Shown here: positions 7,644 to 15,674 of the stretch, piece after piece
How the letters are laid out: each line of letters opens with the position of its first letter
Numbering within the stretch: position 1 is the first letter of the stretch
Origin: PCRC01 sp040384665
GTDB taxonomy: Bacteria; Pseudomonadota; Gammaproteobacteria; Burkholderiales; Burkholderiaceae_C
Assembly (NCBI GenBank): GCA_040384665.1
Contig: JAZKIY010000065.1
Span: 1 to 64,000, forward strand
DNA length: 64,000 bases
Direction: 5' to 3'
Position numbers and translations under genes: made by a program
Notes under the pieces: generated by a model
Told to the model about the DNA's origin: nothing
Databases searched by the model: none
The model's input: only the letters and a program-made list of their open reading frames with translations

Positions 7644-9077
7644 ATGCCCCTTGCCCGCCCCCCCGCCCTGCGCCGCTGGCTGGCCGCCGCGCTCTTGGGC
7701 CCGCTGCTGTGGGCCGCGTCCACAGCCCGCGCCGACCTGCCACCCGAGGTGGCCGCCGCGCTGGCCCGCGCCAAGCTGCCGGCCGACGCCCTCGGCGTGC
7801 TGGTGGCGGATGCCGACGGCAAATCGCCACCCCGCCTGCTGCACCGCGCCACCGTGCCCATGAACCCCGCTTCGGTGATGAAGCTGGTGACCACTTACGT
7901 CGCACTCGACCAGCTCGGCCCCGCCTTCACCTGGCCCACCAGCGTCTACCTCGACGGCCCGGTGCGCGACGGCGTGCTGCAGGGTAACCTCGTCATCAAG
8001 GGCCAGGGCGATCCCAAGCTGGTGGTCGAGCGGCTGTGGCTGCTGCTGCGCCGGGTGCAGGGCCTGGGCATCCGCCTGGTGGCGGGCGACATCGTGCTCG
8101 ACCGCAGCGCGTTTGAGGTCGCGCCGCAAGACCCCGGCGAGTTCGACGGCGAACGCCTGCGCCCCTACAACGCCAGCCCGGACGCGCTGCTGCTCAATTT
8201 CAAGTCGCTGGCCTTCACCTTCGTGCCCGACGTGGCCGCCGGTGTGGCGCGGCTGCAGACCGAGCCGCCCCTGGCGGGCGTGTTGGTGCCGGCCAGCGTG
8301 GCCTTGTCCAACGAGCCCTGCGGCGACTGGCGCGGCGCCCTCAAGGCCGACTTTGCCGACCCCCTGCGCGTGCGTTTTGCCGGCGCCTACCCGGTCAGCT
8401 GCGGCGAACGTGTCTGGCCGGTGGCCTATGCCGACCCGGCGCGTTTTGCCCCGCGCATGGTGGAAGGCCTGTGGCGTGAACTCGGCGGCGCGCTGACCGG
8501 CAAGGTGCGCGACGGCCGCGTGCCCGCCACGCTGAAACCGGCGTTCGAGGTCGCCTCGCCGCCACTGACAGAAGCCATCCGCGACATCAACAAGTTCAGC
8601 AACAACGTGATGGCGCAGCAGCTCTTCCTCACGCTCAGCGCACAGGCACGCGGCACCGGCACGCTGGACGGCTCGCGCAGCATGGTGGCCACCTGGTGGG
8701 GCGCCCGCTTTGGCGAAGCCGACGCGCCGGTGCTGGACAACGGCTCCGGCCTGTCGCGCAACGAACGCATCAGCCCGCAGGCACTGGGCCGGCTGCTGCA
8801 GGCGGCCTGGGCCTCGCCGGTCATGCCAGAGCTGCTGTCGTCGCTGCCCATCAGCGGGGTGGACGGCACCCTGCGCCGCAGCAAGGTGCGCCTGCCCGGC
8901 ACCGCCCACCTCAAGACCGGCAGCCTGCGCGACGTGGTCAGCATCGCCGGCTATGTGGACGCCGCCAGCGGCAAACGCATGGTGCTGGTCGCGCTGGTCA
9001 ACCACCCCAACGCCAACGCCGCCCGCCCGGCACTGGACGCGCTGGTGGAATGGGCCGCGCGCGACATGCCGCCCTGA
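7644..9077 (+). CDS. dacB: D-alanyl-D-alanine carboxypeptidase/endopeptidase (PBP4 type)
   Basis: A 477-residue periplasmic low-molecular-weight penicillin-binding protein of the S13 family, which trims and opens peptidoglycan cross-links. A signal peptide ends near STARA. All three active-site motifs are present: Ser77-Val-Met-Lys80 (SxxK), Ser319-Asn-Asn (SxN) and Lys424-Thr-Gly (KTG). Length and motif spacing, with a large insert between the first two motifs, fit PBP4. It is transcribed divergently from the EamA gene. No sign of degeneration. Confidence 0.95.
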   Translation: MPLARPPALRRWLAAALLGPLLWAASTARADLPPEVAAALARAKLPADALGVLVADADGKSPPRLLHRATVPMNPASVMKLVTTYVALDQLGPAFTWPTSVYLDGPVRDGVLQGNLVIKGQGDPKLVVERLWLLLRRVQGLGIRLVAGDIVLDRSAFEVAPQDPGEFDGERLRPYNASPDALLLNFKSLAFTFVPDVAAGVARLQTEPPLAGVLVPASVALSNEPCGDWRGALKADFADPLRVRFAGAYPVSCGERVWPVAYADPARFAPRMVEGLWRELGGALTGKVRDGRVPATLKPAFEVASPPLTEAIRDINKFSNNVMAQQLFLTLSAQARGTGTLDGSRSMVATWWGARFGEADAPVLDNGSGLSRNERISPQALGRLLQAAWASPVMPELLSSLPISGVDGTLRRSKVRLPGTAHLKTGSLRDVVSIAGYVDAASGKRMVLVALVNHPNANAARPALDALVEWAARDMPP

Positions 9078-9101
9078 CCGGCCTCGACCCTGGCCCGCAC
9101 G

Positions 9102-9128
9102 CGCACCCAACGCACCCAACGCACCCAA
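9102..9128. repeat. Three perfect tandem copies of a 9-bp unit
   Basis: The unit CGCACCCAA is repeated three times without change, shortly after the dacB stop. It is non-coding and short, and is probably a slippage-prone microsatellite-like tract in the leader of the following hydrolase gene. Confidence 0.85.
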
Positions 9129-9190
9129 AAGTATTCGGTAGTAACCCGCTGGGGCCAGCACGACCCCGGGCGTAGCATGGTTGCGGGAAA

Positions 9191-9204
9191 AGAACGCTCG
9201 TTCT
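9191..9204. promoter_or_regulatory. 14-bp perfect palindrome, candidate repressor operator
   Basis: AGAACGCTCGTTCT is a perfect palindrome about 30 bp before the start of the lipoprotein hydrolase gene. Its size and symmetry suit a dimeric regulator such as a TetR-type repressor. No adjacent regulator gene was found, so the partner is unknown. Confidence 0.35.
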
Positions 9205-9235
9205 ATTTCACCACCCACAACAGGAGACACCCCCC

Positions 9236-10738
9236 ATGCACACCCCCATCCGGCTCAGCCTGCTGGCCTCGGCCGCCTTCCTCGCGGCCTGCGGCGGCGG
9301 CAACGACAGCCCCCCGCGCGGCAGCATCGCCGCGCCCACCGAGTCCACCCAGTCCTACACCACCACCTCGTTCAGCGCGCAGGTCAATGGCTCGGCCTCT
9401 ACCGCGCCCCTCCTGCTGGTGGCGGGCGCACCCAAATGCGGCGTGGACGTGCAGCGCATCCGCTACAACACCGTGGGCGGCACGGGCGAGGCCACCACCG
9501 CCAGCGCGGCGCTGATGGTGCCCACCGGCACCGCCGCCGGTTGTACCGGCGCCCAGCCCATCGTGCTCTACGCCCATGGCACCACCACCGACCGCAACTA
9601 CAACCTGGCCAGCTTTGCGCCCACCAACGCCGCCTACGGCGAAGCGCTGCTGGTGGCCGCGATGTACGCCGCGCAGGGCTTCGTTGTTGTGGCACCCAAT
9701 TACGCCGGCTACGACAGCTCGGCCCTCAACTACCACCCCTACCTGAACGCCAACCAGCAGAGCAGCGACATGGTGGACGCGCTGACCGCCGCCCGCTCGG
9801 TGCTCGCCACCGGGCGCGACAACGGCAAGCTGTTCATCACTGGCTACTCGCAGGGCGGTTATGTGGCCATGGCCACCCACCGCGCGATGCAGGCCGCCGG
9901 CCAGACGGTGACCGCGTCGGCCCCGCTGTCGGCGCCGTCGGCCATCAGCCTGCTGGTGGACTACAACTTCTCAGGTGCGCCGGCGCTTGGCGGCACCACC
10001 TTCACCCCGCTGCTCAGCACCAGCTGGCAGCGGCAGTTTGGCAACGTCTACAGCAACATCACAGATGTGTACGAGGCGCCCTACGCCGCCACCATCGAGA
10101 ACCTGCTGCCGAGCACGCAGTCCATCGCCGCGTTGGTGGCCGCCAACCAGTTCCCGGCCACACAGGCGCTGTACGCGGCCAACGCGCAACCACCGCTGGC
10201 GGTGCCGGCGCTGGCACCGTTCGGTTTTTATGGCCCGAACAACCTGATCAAGTCCACCTTCCTGGCAGCGGCGGCCGCCGACATTGCGGCCCAGGGCTGC
10301 CCAGGCAATGCGTTCCCGGCCACCGCCGGTTCGCTGTCCACCACCACGCCATTGGCCTGCGCCCCGACCAACGGCTTCCGCCGCGCCGCCGTGGCCAACG
10401 ACCTGCGCAACTGGCTGCCGACGCGGCCGATGCTGATGTGCGGCGGCGCCAACGACCCAACGGTCAACTTCCTCAGCACCCGCGCCACCGCCGGCTACTT
10501 CAGCGCACGCGGTGCCACCGCCGCGTCGCTGACGGTGCTGGACCTGGAAGCCGCGGCCACCGGCCCAACTGACCCGTACGCCGCCGCCAAGGCCGGCTTT
10601 GCCCAGGCCGTCGCCGCCACGGCGGGCACGGGCGGCGCCACGGCGGTGGTGACCAGCTACCACGGTGGGCTGGTGCCGCCGTTCTGCAATGCCGCAGCGC
10701 GCGGCTTCTTCCAGGGTGTGATCGCCGCTGGCATCTGA
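9236..10738 (+). CDS. Lipoprotein alpha/beta hydrolase (secretory lipase-like)
   Basis: A 500-residue protein with a lipoprotein signal (LLASAAFLAACGGG, acylated Cys near residue 20). The nucleophile elbow GYSQGGYVA and the upstream YAHGTTT oxyanion segment identify an alpha/beta hydrolase. The late CGGANDPTVNF and TSYHGGLVPP segments could carry the acid and histidine. It resembles secreted lipases and esterases of the LIP family, acting at the outer or inner membrane surface. An AGGAG ribosome site precedes the ATG, and a strong bidirectional terminator follows. Substrate unknown. Confidence 0.85.
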   Translation: MHTPIRLSLLASAAFLAACGGGNDSPPRGSIAAPTESTQSYTTTSFSAQVNGSASTAPLLLVAGAPKCGVDVQRIRYNTVGGTGEATTASAALMVPTGTAAGCTGAQPIVLYAHGTTTDRNYNLASFAPTNAAYGEALLVAAMYAAQGFVVVAPNYAGYDSSALNYHPYLNANQQSSDMVDALTAARSVLATGRDNGKLFITGYSQGGYVAMATHRAMQAAGQTVTASAPLSAPSAISLLVDYNFSGAPALGGTTFTPLLSTSWQRQFGNVYSNITDVYEAPYAATIENLLPSTQSIAALVAANQFPATQALYAANAQPPLAVPALAPFGFYGPNNLIKSTFLAAAAADIAAQGCPGNAFPATAGSLSTTTPLACAPTNGFRRAAVANDLRNWLPTRPMLMCGGANDPTVNFLSTRATAGYFSARGATAASLTVLDLEAAATGPTDPYAAAKAGFAQAVAATAGTGGATAVVTSYHGGLVPPFCNAAARGFFQGVIAAGI

Positions 10739-10753
10739 ACCGCCATGCCCAGC

Positions 10754-10782
10754 AAAAAGCCGACCCAAGGGTCGGCTTTTTT
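10754..10782. terminator. Bidirectional rho-independent terminator
   Basis: A perfect stem AAAAAGCCGACCC / GGGTCGGCTTTTT with a 2-nt loop and a T-run at either end. It separates two convergent lipoprotein genes and can serve both. Confidence 0.93.
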
Positions 10783-10800
10783 CATGGGCACATGCCAGTG

Positions 10801-11769
10801 TCAGAAGATGCTGCGCGCCCGGTCATAGGCAAAGTCGCCGAACAAGCGGTGCGCGCGCGGGGCGGGGTACACCGGGTCGGCAAACAACGTGGTGTTGTAG
10901 TCGATGCCGGGCACCAGCGTGCCGGTGTTGCAGACCCGGGAACTGACATGGGCGCTGGCGCTGATGCCGATGCCGGAGTCGCCGCTGGCCGTGGCCGTGC
11001 AAACAGGCGTGTAGGGGCCGCCCTGCGTGCCATTGATTCCGAAGGAACCTGGCTGGTTGAACAGCAAGTTGAAGTAGTTGGCCGAATCGATGTACAGCAG
11101 GCTGCGGCCCCGGTCGACCAGTGGCAGCTGGGCCGCCTCGTTGAAGCGCAGCGACAGGTTGGACAGTTCTGAGTTGGCACCGCCCTGGCCAATGCTGACG
11201 GCCCATGGCGTGATGCGCAGGTCATACACACCGATCAGCACCACATAGCGCGCGCCCGCATCCAGCAGCCGGGCAACCTGGGTGGCCAGGTCGCGGCCCG
11301 CCTGTTGCACATTGGCCAGCCGCTGCGCCTGGCTCTGGCCGGTGTTGACGGTCTCGGCAATGATGTCGCTGATGCCGCCGTTGATGACCAGCAGGTCGGT
11401 CTTGAGCAAGCCGGATGTGAGGTAAGCGGACACCTGTTCTTCGATGCTCAAACGGGTGCTGTTGCCGGTGACGTCGGGTTTGGCCCGAACGCGCACATTG
11501 CCTTGGGCATACCCGGTGCCACCCGCCGATTGCGCGGTCAGGGCCAGGCCATACCGCGTGGTGAACTGCTGCACCCAGACGTTGACCAAGCCGTCGTTGA
11601 CGGTGTAGCGGTTGCCGCTCTGGCCCACGTCGCTGAAAGCGTCACCGAACGAGACAATGCGCGTCGGGTTGAAGGGCTCGACGATCGAGCCACCGCCGCA
11701 ACTGGCCAGCACAGCGCTGGCGGCCACGGCAGCGCACAGCAGCAGGCTGCGCAGACGGGGAAATGTCAT
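10801..11769 (-). CDS. SGNH/GDSL-fold lipoprotein, catalytically degenerate
   Basis: A 322-residue protein with a lipoprotein signal (lipobox LASC, Cys24) and the overall layout of SGNH hydrolases of the secreted GDSL esterase type. The key residues are changed. Block I reads FGDAFSD, so the nucleophile serine is Ala44. Block III reads NGGISDI, with Ser134 in place of the oxyanion asparagine. Block V reads FADPVYPAP, with Tyr301 where the catalytic histidine normally stands. The reading frame is intact and the rest of the fold is kept. I infer a non-catalytic binding or structural role, or a very altered active site. It converges on the hydrolase at 9236-10738. Confidence 0.82.
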   Translation of the reverse strand: MTFPRLRSLLLCAAVAASAVLASCGGGSIVEPFNPTRIVSFGDAFSDVGQSGNRYTVNDGLVNVWVQQFTTRYGLALTAQSAGGTGYAQGNVRVRAKPDVTGNSTRLSIEEQVSAYLTSGLLKTDLLVINGGISDIIAETVNTGQSQAQRLANVQQAGRDLATQVARLLDAGARYVVLIGVYDLRITPWAVSIGQGGANSELSNLSLRFNEAAQLPLVDRGRSLLYIDSANYFNLLFNQPGSFGINGTQGGPYTPVCTATASGDSGIGISASAHVSSRVCNTGTLVPGIDYNTTLFADPVYPAPRAHRLFGDFAYDRARSIF

Positions 11770-11838
11770 CTCAAATTCTCCAAAAGTTGGACCATCTGGC
11801 GTGGCCAGTGGTCATCAGGCTATCTTAACGTGCAGGCG

Positions 11839-12834
11839 TCAACTCGCTGCGGCGCGGGACAAGCGGTCCAGCACGCCAGCCCAGGCCGGCGCGTCGGGCG
11901 GGGTTTCGACCCAGATCAGCTTGACGCCCTGGGCGTCAAAGTCGCGCAGCTGGCCGAACAGCTGCTGCGCGGTGGCGTCGGCGTCGTCGGGCATGCGGCG
12001 GGCCAGCACCAGCGGCGAACGCACCTTGAGCACGCTGCGCGACCACAGCGCGATCACCGGCGGCGTCTTGTCCACCCCCTGCAACAGGTCGAGCGCGGTC
12101 TGCAGGGCCTTGGCGTCCATCAGCCGCACCTTGGCGCGGGGCGCGTAGTGGGCCTCCAGCGTGCCGGAAGCGCGCGGTGCGGCGCTGGGCACGGCGCCCG
12201 GCAACTGCACCGGCTGGCCGCAGGCGGCCGACAGCATGTCCAGCGTGAGCTGCCCTGGCCGCAACAGCACCGGCACACCCCGGCTGCAGTCCACGATGGT
12301 GGACTCGATACCGACCCGGCAGGGCCCGCCGTCCAGCACCAGCAGGCCGCTGCCAAACTCGCCCTGCACATGCGCCGCGGTGGTCGGGCTGACGCGGCCA
12401 AACAGGTTGGCGCTGGGTGCGGCCAGCCCGGGCACACCCACCTCGGCACAGGCCCGCAGCAGCGCCTGTGCCACCGGGTGGGCCGGGCAGCGCAGGCCGA
12501 CCGAGTCTTGCCCACCGGCCGCCGCGGCCGCCACGTCAGGCCGGCGCGGCAGGATCAGTGTCAGCGGGCCGGGCCAGAAGGCGGCCATCAGGCGCTGGGC
12601 GAAGCCGGGCACGCTGGCGGCGAAATGCTCCACGCCGCCCGCATCGGCCACGTGCACGATCAGCGGGTGGTCGCTGGGCCGGCCTTTGGCGGCAAAAATT
12701 TTCGCCACGGCGGTGGGGTTGGTGGCGTCGGCCGCCAGGCCGTAGACGGTTTCGGTGGGCAGGCCGACCAACTCGCCCGCGCGCAGCGTGGCGGCCGCTT
12801 CGGCCAGCGCCACGGCGTCGGGTGAACGGACCAT
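11839..12834 (-). CDS. tsaC: L-threonylcarbamoyladenylate synthase (Sua5 type)
   Basis: A 331-residue protein with an N-terminal YrdC domain (residues about 8-200) and a C-terminal Sua5 domain (about 230-331). It makes threonylcarbamoyl-AMP from threonine, bicarbonate and ATP for the tRNA t6A modification completed by TsaB/D/E. GLPTETVYGLAADA, KIFAAKGRP and VGLRCPAHP are the nucleotide- and substrate-binding signatures. APSANLFGRVSPTTAAHV is also typical. It lies 10 bp after purK on the same strand, an arrangement I recall from other Burkholderiales (purE-purK-sua5). Confidence 0.95.
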   Translation of the reverse strand: MVRSPDAVALAEAAATLRAGELVGLPTETVYGLAADATNPTAVAKIFAAKGRPSDHPLIVHVADAGGVEHFAASVPGFAQRLMAAFWPGPLTLILPRRPDVAAAAAGGQDSVGLRCPAHPVAQALLRACAEVGVPGLAAPSANLFGRVSPTTAAHVQGEFGSGLLVLDGGPCRVGIESTIVDCSRGVPVLLRPGQLTLDMLSAACGQPVQLPGAVPSAAPRASGTLEAHYAPRAKVRLMDAKALQTALDLLQGVDKTPPVIALWSRSVLKVRSPLVLARRMPDDADATAQQLFGQLRDFDAQGVKLIWVETPPDAPAWAGVLDRLSRAAAS

Positions 12835-12844
12835 CTTCAGCGCC

Positions 12845-14095
12845 TCAGAACGGCGCGATGCGCAGCAGCGCGGCGGCCGCCAGCGCGTTGGCGCGCACCT
12901 CGGACACGGTGGCGGCGGTCAGCGTCAGGTGGCCCATCTTGCGGCCAGGGCGGGCACTGAGCTTGCCGTACAGGTGCAGGTGGGTGCCGGGCAGGGCCAG
13001 CACCGCGTCCCACGGTGGGTTCTCACCACCGGGGCCCCAGATGTCGCCCAGCAAATTCAGCATGATGGCCGGGCTGTGCTGGCGCGGTTGCGGCAGTGGC
13101 AGGCCTGCCAGCGTGCGCACCTGCAGGTCGAACTGCGAGAAGTCGCAGGCCTCGATGCTGTAGTGGCCGCTGTTGTGCGGGCGCGGCGCCATTTCGTTCA
13201 CCACCAGGCGGGTGCCGCCTTGATTGTCCGGAACAACGAAGAACTCCACGCACAGCACGCCCACGTACTGCAGGCCATTTGCTATGGATTTCGCAGCAGC
13301 AACGGCAGATTCGACCAGGGCTGGTGGCAGATTTCCTTCAAAAACCTCGGTCACAGCCAGAATGCCGTCGCGGTGGAGGTTGCGCTGGGGCGGCAGATTG
13401 ACCACCGTGCCATCGGCCCCACGCGCCACCACCACCGAACACTCGTCCAGCAGCTGCAGGCGCTGCTCCAGCACACAGGGCACGCCCTTCAGCTCGGCCC
13501 AGCCGGCGGCGAGTTCGGCGCGGGTGGCGACGCGGATCTGGCCCTTGCCGTCGTAGCCGAGGCGGGTGGTTTTCAGGATGCCGGGCAACAGCGCGTCGGG
13601 CACGGCGGCGAGGTGTGCGTCAGACGCAATCACCGCATAAGGTGCGCAGGGCACGCCACAGCGCACGAAATGGGCCTTTTCTTCGGCGCGGTCTTGCGCA
13701 ATCGCCACCGCCTGCGCGGAAGGGGCCACCGGGCGCTGCGCGGCCAGGGCGCTCAGCGACGGCGCGGGCACGTTCTCGAATTCGGTGGTGATGGCGGCAC
13801 AGCGCTGCGCCAGCTGCGCCAGGCCCTGGGCGTCGTCGTAGGCGGTCTGGATGTGGACATGGCTGACCAAGCCGGCCGGGCTGTTCGCGTCCGGGTCCAG
13901 CACGGCCGTGTAGTAGCCGAGTTGCTGCGCGGCGTGCACGAACATGCGGCCCAGTTGGCCGCCGCCCATCACGCCCAGGGTGGCCCCTGGCAGGATGGCG
14001 AGAGTCCGTCCCGCCGCCGGGCCGCCCCAAGGGGGGACAGCCCCCTCGGGGGGCAGCGAACCACACGAAGTGGGGAGCGTGGGGGCGATGCTCAT
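12845..14095 (-). CDS. purK: N5-carboxyaminoimidazole ribonucleotide synthase
   Basis: A 416-residue ATP-grasp enzyme that converts AIR, bicarbonate and ATP to N5-CAIR in purine synthesis. The core starts at LGVMGGGQLGRMFVHAAQ. Typical ATP-grasp segments follow: TTRLGYDGKGQ, VLEQ, EFFV and NEMAPRPHNSGHY. Its first 37 residues, before the GVMGGGQLGRM motif, are unusual. Residues about 4-27 are encoded by a family A repeat, so the normally short N-terminus is extended by a Pro/Gly-rich stretch. Residues about 251-273 coincide with a family B repeat on the opposite strand. The start overlaps the purE stop (ATGA). Confidence 0.95.
   Translation of the reverse strand: MSIAPTLPTSCGSLPPEGAVPPWGGPAAGRTLAILPGATLGVMGGGQLGRMFVHAAQQLGYYTAVLDPDANSPAGLVSHVHIQTAYDDAQGLAQLAQRCAAITTEFENVPAPSLSALAAQRPVAPSAQAVAIAQDRAEEKAHFVRCGVPCAPYAVIASDAHLAAVPDALLPGILKTTRLGYDGKGQIRVATRAELAAGWAELKGVPCVLEQRLQLLDECSVVVARGADGTVVNLPPQRNLHRDGILAVTEVFEGNLPPALVESAVAAAKSIANGLQYVGVLCVEFFVVPDNQGGTRLVVNEMAPRPHNSGHYSIEACDFSQFDLQVRTLAGLPLPQPRQHSPAIMLNLLGDIWGPGGENPPWDAVLALPGTHLHLYGKLSARPGRKMGHLTLTAATVSEVRANALAAAALLRIAPF
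13278..13346 (+). repeat. AT-rich repeat family B, copy B2 (antisense inside purK)
   Basis: The plus strand reads TTTGCTATGGATTTCGCAGC, then GCAGATTCGACCAGGGCTGG, ending TTCAAAAACC. This matches the other family B copies over nearly their whole length. It is read antisense by purK, where it encodes LPPALVESAVAAAKSIAN without breaking the frame and at about the expected length. Confidence 0.65.
14015..14085 (-). repeat. GC-rich repeat family A, copy A2 (start of purK)
   Basis: In the minus direction it reads CCCCCACGCTCCCC, then GTTCGCTGCCCCCCGAGGGG, ending CTTGGGGCGGCCCGGCG. It aligns with copies at 5116-5188 and 49830-49901. It is read sense by purK, giving a peptide of the form IAPTLP...GSLPPEG...P. 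It begins three codons after the purK start and leaves the ATGA overlap with purE intact. Confidence 0.9.
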
Positions 14096-14583
14096 GCCGG
14101 GGGCAACGTCATGGCCTGCGCCGCCTGGGTCTGCGCCACACGGAAGGCATTGAGCCGGGCCAGCAGGTCTGGGTGGCCGTGGGCCAGCAAAGCCACCGCA
14201 AACAGCGCGGCGTTGGCCGCACCGGCGGCACCAATGGCGAAAGTGGCGACCGGAATGCCCTTGGGCATTTGCACAATGCTGTGCAGCGAGTCCACGCCCT
14301 GCAGGTGTTTGGAGGCCACCGGCACGCCCAGCACCGGCACGGTGGTTTTGGCGGCCAGCATGCCGGGCAGGTGCGCGGCACCGCCGGCACCGGCGATGAT
14401 GGCGCGCAGGCCCCGGCCGGCCGCGGCTTCGGCGTAAGCGAACATGGCGTCTGGCATGCGGTGCGCCGAAACGACCTTGGCCTCGTGCGCGATGCCGAAT
14501 TCCGTCAGAATCTGCACCGCGTGTTGCATCGTGTCCCAGTCGCTGCTGGAGCCCATCACCACGCCGATTTGAATTGGAGTCAT
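14092..14583 (-). CDS. purE: N5-carboxyaminoimidazole ribonucleotide mutase
   Basis: A 163-residue class I PurE, which rearranges the PurK product N5-CAIR to CAIR. Signature segments GVVMGSSSDWDTM, VVSAHRMPD and AGAGGAAHLPGMLA are present, including the catalytic histidine of SAHR. The start was set at MTPIQIGVVMGS. It overlaps purK by 4 bp, so the two enzymes handling the unstable N5-CAIR are probably made together. A divergent thioredoxin-TPR gene begins about 90 bp away. Confidence 0.97.
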   Translation of the reverse strand: MTPIQIGVVMGSSSDWDTMQHAVQILTEFGIAHEAKVVSAHRMPDAMFAYAEAAAGRGLRAIIAGAGGAAHLPGMLAAKTTVPVLGVPVASKHLQGVDSLHSIVQMPKGIPVATFAIGAAGAANAALFAVALLAHGHPDLLARLNAFRVAQTQAAQAMTLPPA

Positions 14584-14675
14584 AGGTCCCAACCTGTTGA
14601 AGACCCGCCACCAAACCCGGTGGCGAATCCGTGATTTTACTTTTGCCACGAACCCTGCCCCACGGCCCGCACCGC

Positions 14676-15584
14676 ATGATCGACGTCACCCTGCAAAACT
14701 TTGAAACCGAGGTCATGGAAACCTCCAAATCCACCCCGGTCCTGGTCGATTTCTGGGCCGACTGGTGTGGCCCCTGCAAGTCGCTCGGCCCGGTCCTGGA
14801 AAAGCTGGAAACCGCCTACGAAGGCTGCTTCAAGCTCGTCAAGGTCAATGCCGACGAGGAACAACAGCTCTCCAGCGCCTTCGGCGTGCGCAGCCTGCCG
14901 ACCTGCATTCTGCTGATCGACGGCAAGCCGGTGGACGGTTTCATGGGCGCGCTGCCCGAAGGCAAGGTGCGCGAGTTTCTCGACAAGCACCTGCCCACAC
15001 CGGAAGAAGTGGCCGCCGAGGAAGAGGAAGAAGAAGCCCTGGACCTGCTGGCCGAGGGCAACGCCGACGCCGCACTGGAGAAACTGCAGCACGCGGTGGC
15101 CACCGACCCGGCCAACGAGGCCGCCCGCTTCGACTACGTGAAGCTGCTGCTGCAGATGGGCCGCGACGACGACGCCAAGGTCGCTTTTGCCCCGGTGATC
15201 GCCACCACCGCCCAGAACCGCCGTTTTGACGCACTCCAGCGCTGGATGAACGCTATTGATTCTGTAGCTGAAACACCAGATTTTTCTAAGGCTGAGGCCG
15301 GGTTTGATGCAAAAATTGCGGCCAACCGCCGTGATTTTGACGCCCGTTTCGCCAAAGCCCAGTTGCTGATGGCCACGCAGCGCTGGACCGAAGCGATGGA
15401 CGAGCTGCTCGACATCCTGATGCGCGACAAGGCCTGGCACGACGACCTCGCCCGCAAGACCTGCATCGCCATCCTGGAGCTGATCGAGCCGCCCAGGGCC
15501 AAAGTGGCCGATGGCCAGATTCCGCCGCAAGACCCGACCGTGGCCAGCTACCGCCGCCGACTCAGCAGCGTCGTGCTGAGCTGA
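14676..15584 (+). CDS. Thioredoxin-domain TPR co-chaperone (CnoX/YbbN-like)
   Basis: A 302-residue protein with an N-terminal thioredoxin domain (residues about 1-108, active site Cys31-Gly-Pro-Cys34), an acidic linker rich in Glu (about 112-125), and a helical TPR-like C-terminal half. This architecture is that of CnoX/YbbN, a chaperedoxin that protects substrates from oxidation and passes them to GroEL/DnaK. E. coli YbbN has a degenerate active site, while this one keeps CGPC. Residues about 192-214 (IDSVAETPDFSKAEAGFDAK) coincide with repeat copy B3, in frame. No promoter was identified in the short gap to purE. Confidence 0.88.
   Translation: MIDVTLQNFETEVMETSKSTPVLVDFWADWCGPCKSLGPVLEKLETAYEGCFKLVKVNADEEQQLSSAFGVRSLPTCILLIDGKPVDGFMGALPEGKVREFLDKHLPTPEEVAAEEEEEEALDLLAEGNADAALEKLQHAVATDPANEAARFDYVKLLLQMGRDDDAKVAFAPVIATTAQNRRFDALQRWMNAIDSVAETPDFSKAEAGFDAKIAANRRDFDARFAKAQLLMATQRWTEAMDELLDILMRDKAWHDDLARKTCIAILELIEPPRAKVADGQIPPQDPTVASYRRRLSSVVLS
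15251..15317 (+). repeat. AT-rich repeat family B, copy B3 (inside the thioredoxin-TPR gene)
   Basis: The sequence runs CGCTATTGATTCTGTAGCTG, then CACCAGATTTTTCTAAGGCT, ending GATGCAAAAATTG. It matches the consensus, including the left GCTAT...TAGC inverted repeat. It is translated in frame within the TPR-like half and is noticeably AT-rich. Confidence 0.78.
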
Positions 15585-15674
15585 CGAAGGCCCTGGCTGG
15601 CTGGAACCAATCCAGCCGGTGCCCACTCGGACGAAGGTGCGCGGCCCCCGCGCGATCAGGGAATAGGACACCCC

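Noticed and set aside
9102..9128. Three tandem repeats considered as a CRISPR remnant
   Set aside because: The 9-bp units are directly adjacent without spacers, and no cas genes are present.
15599..15617. Inverted repeat GGCTGGA/TCCAGCC after the thioredoxin-TPR gene, considered as a terminator
   Set aside because: No T-run follows and the stem is only 7 bp, so it cannot be told from chance in GC-rich sequence.
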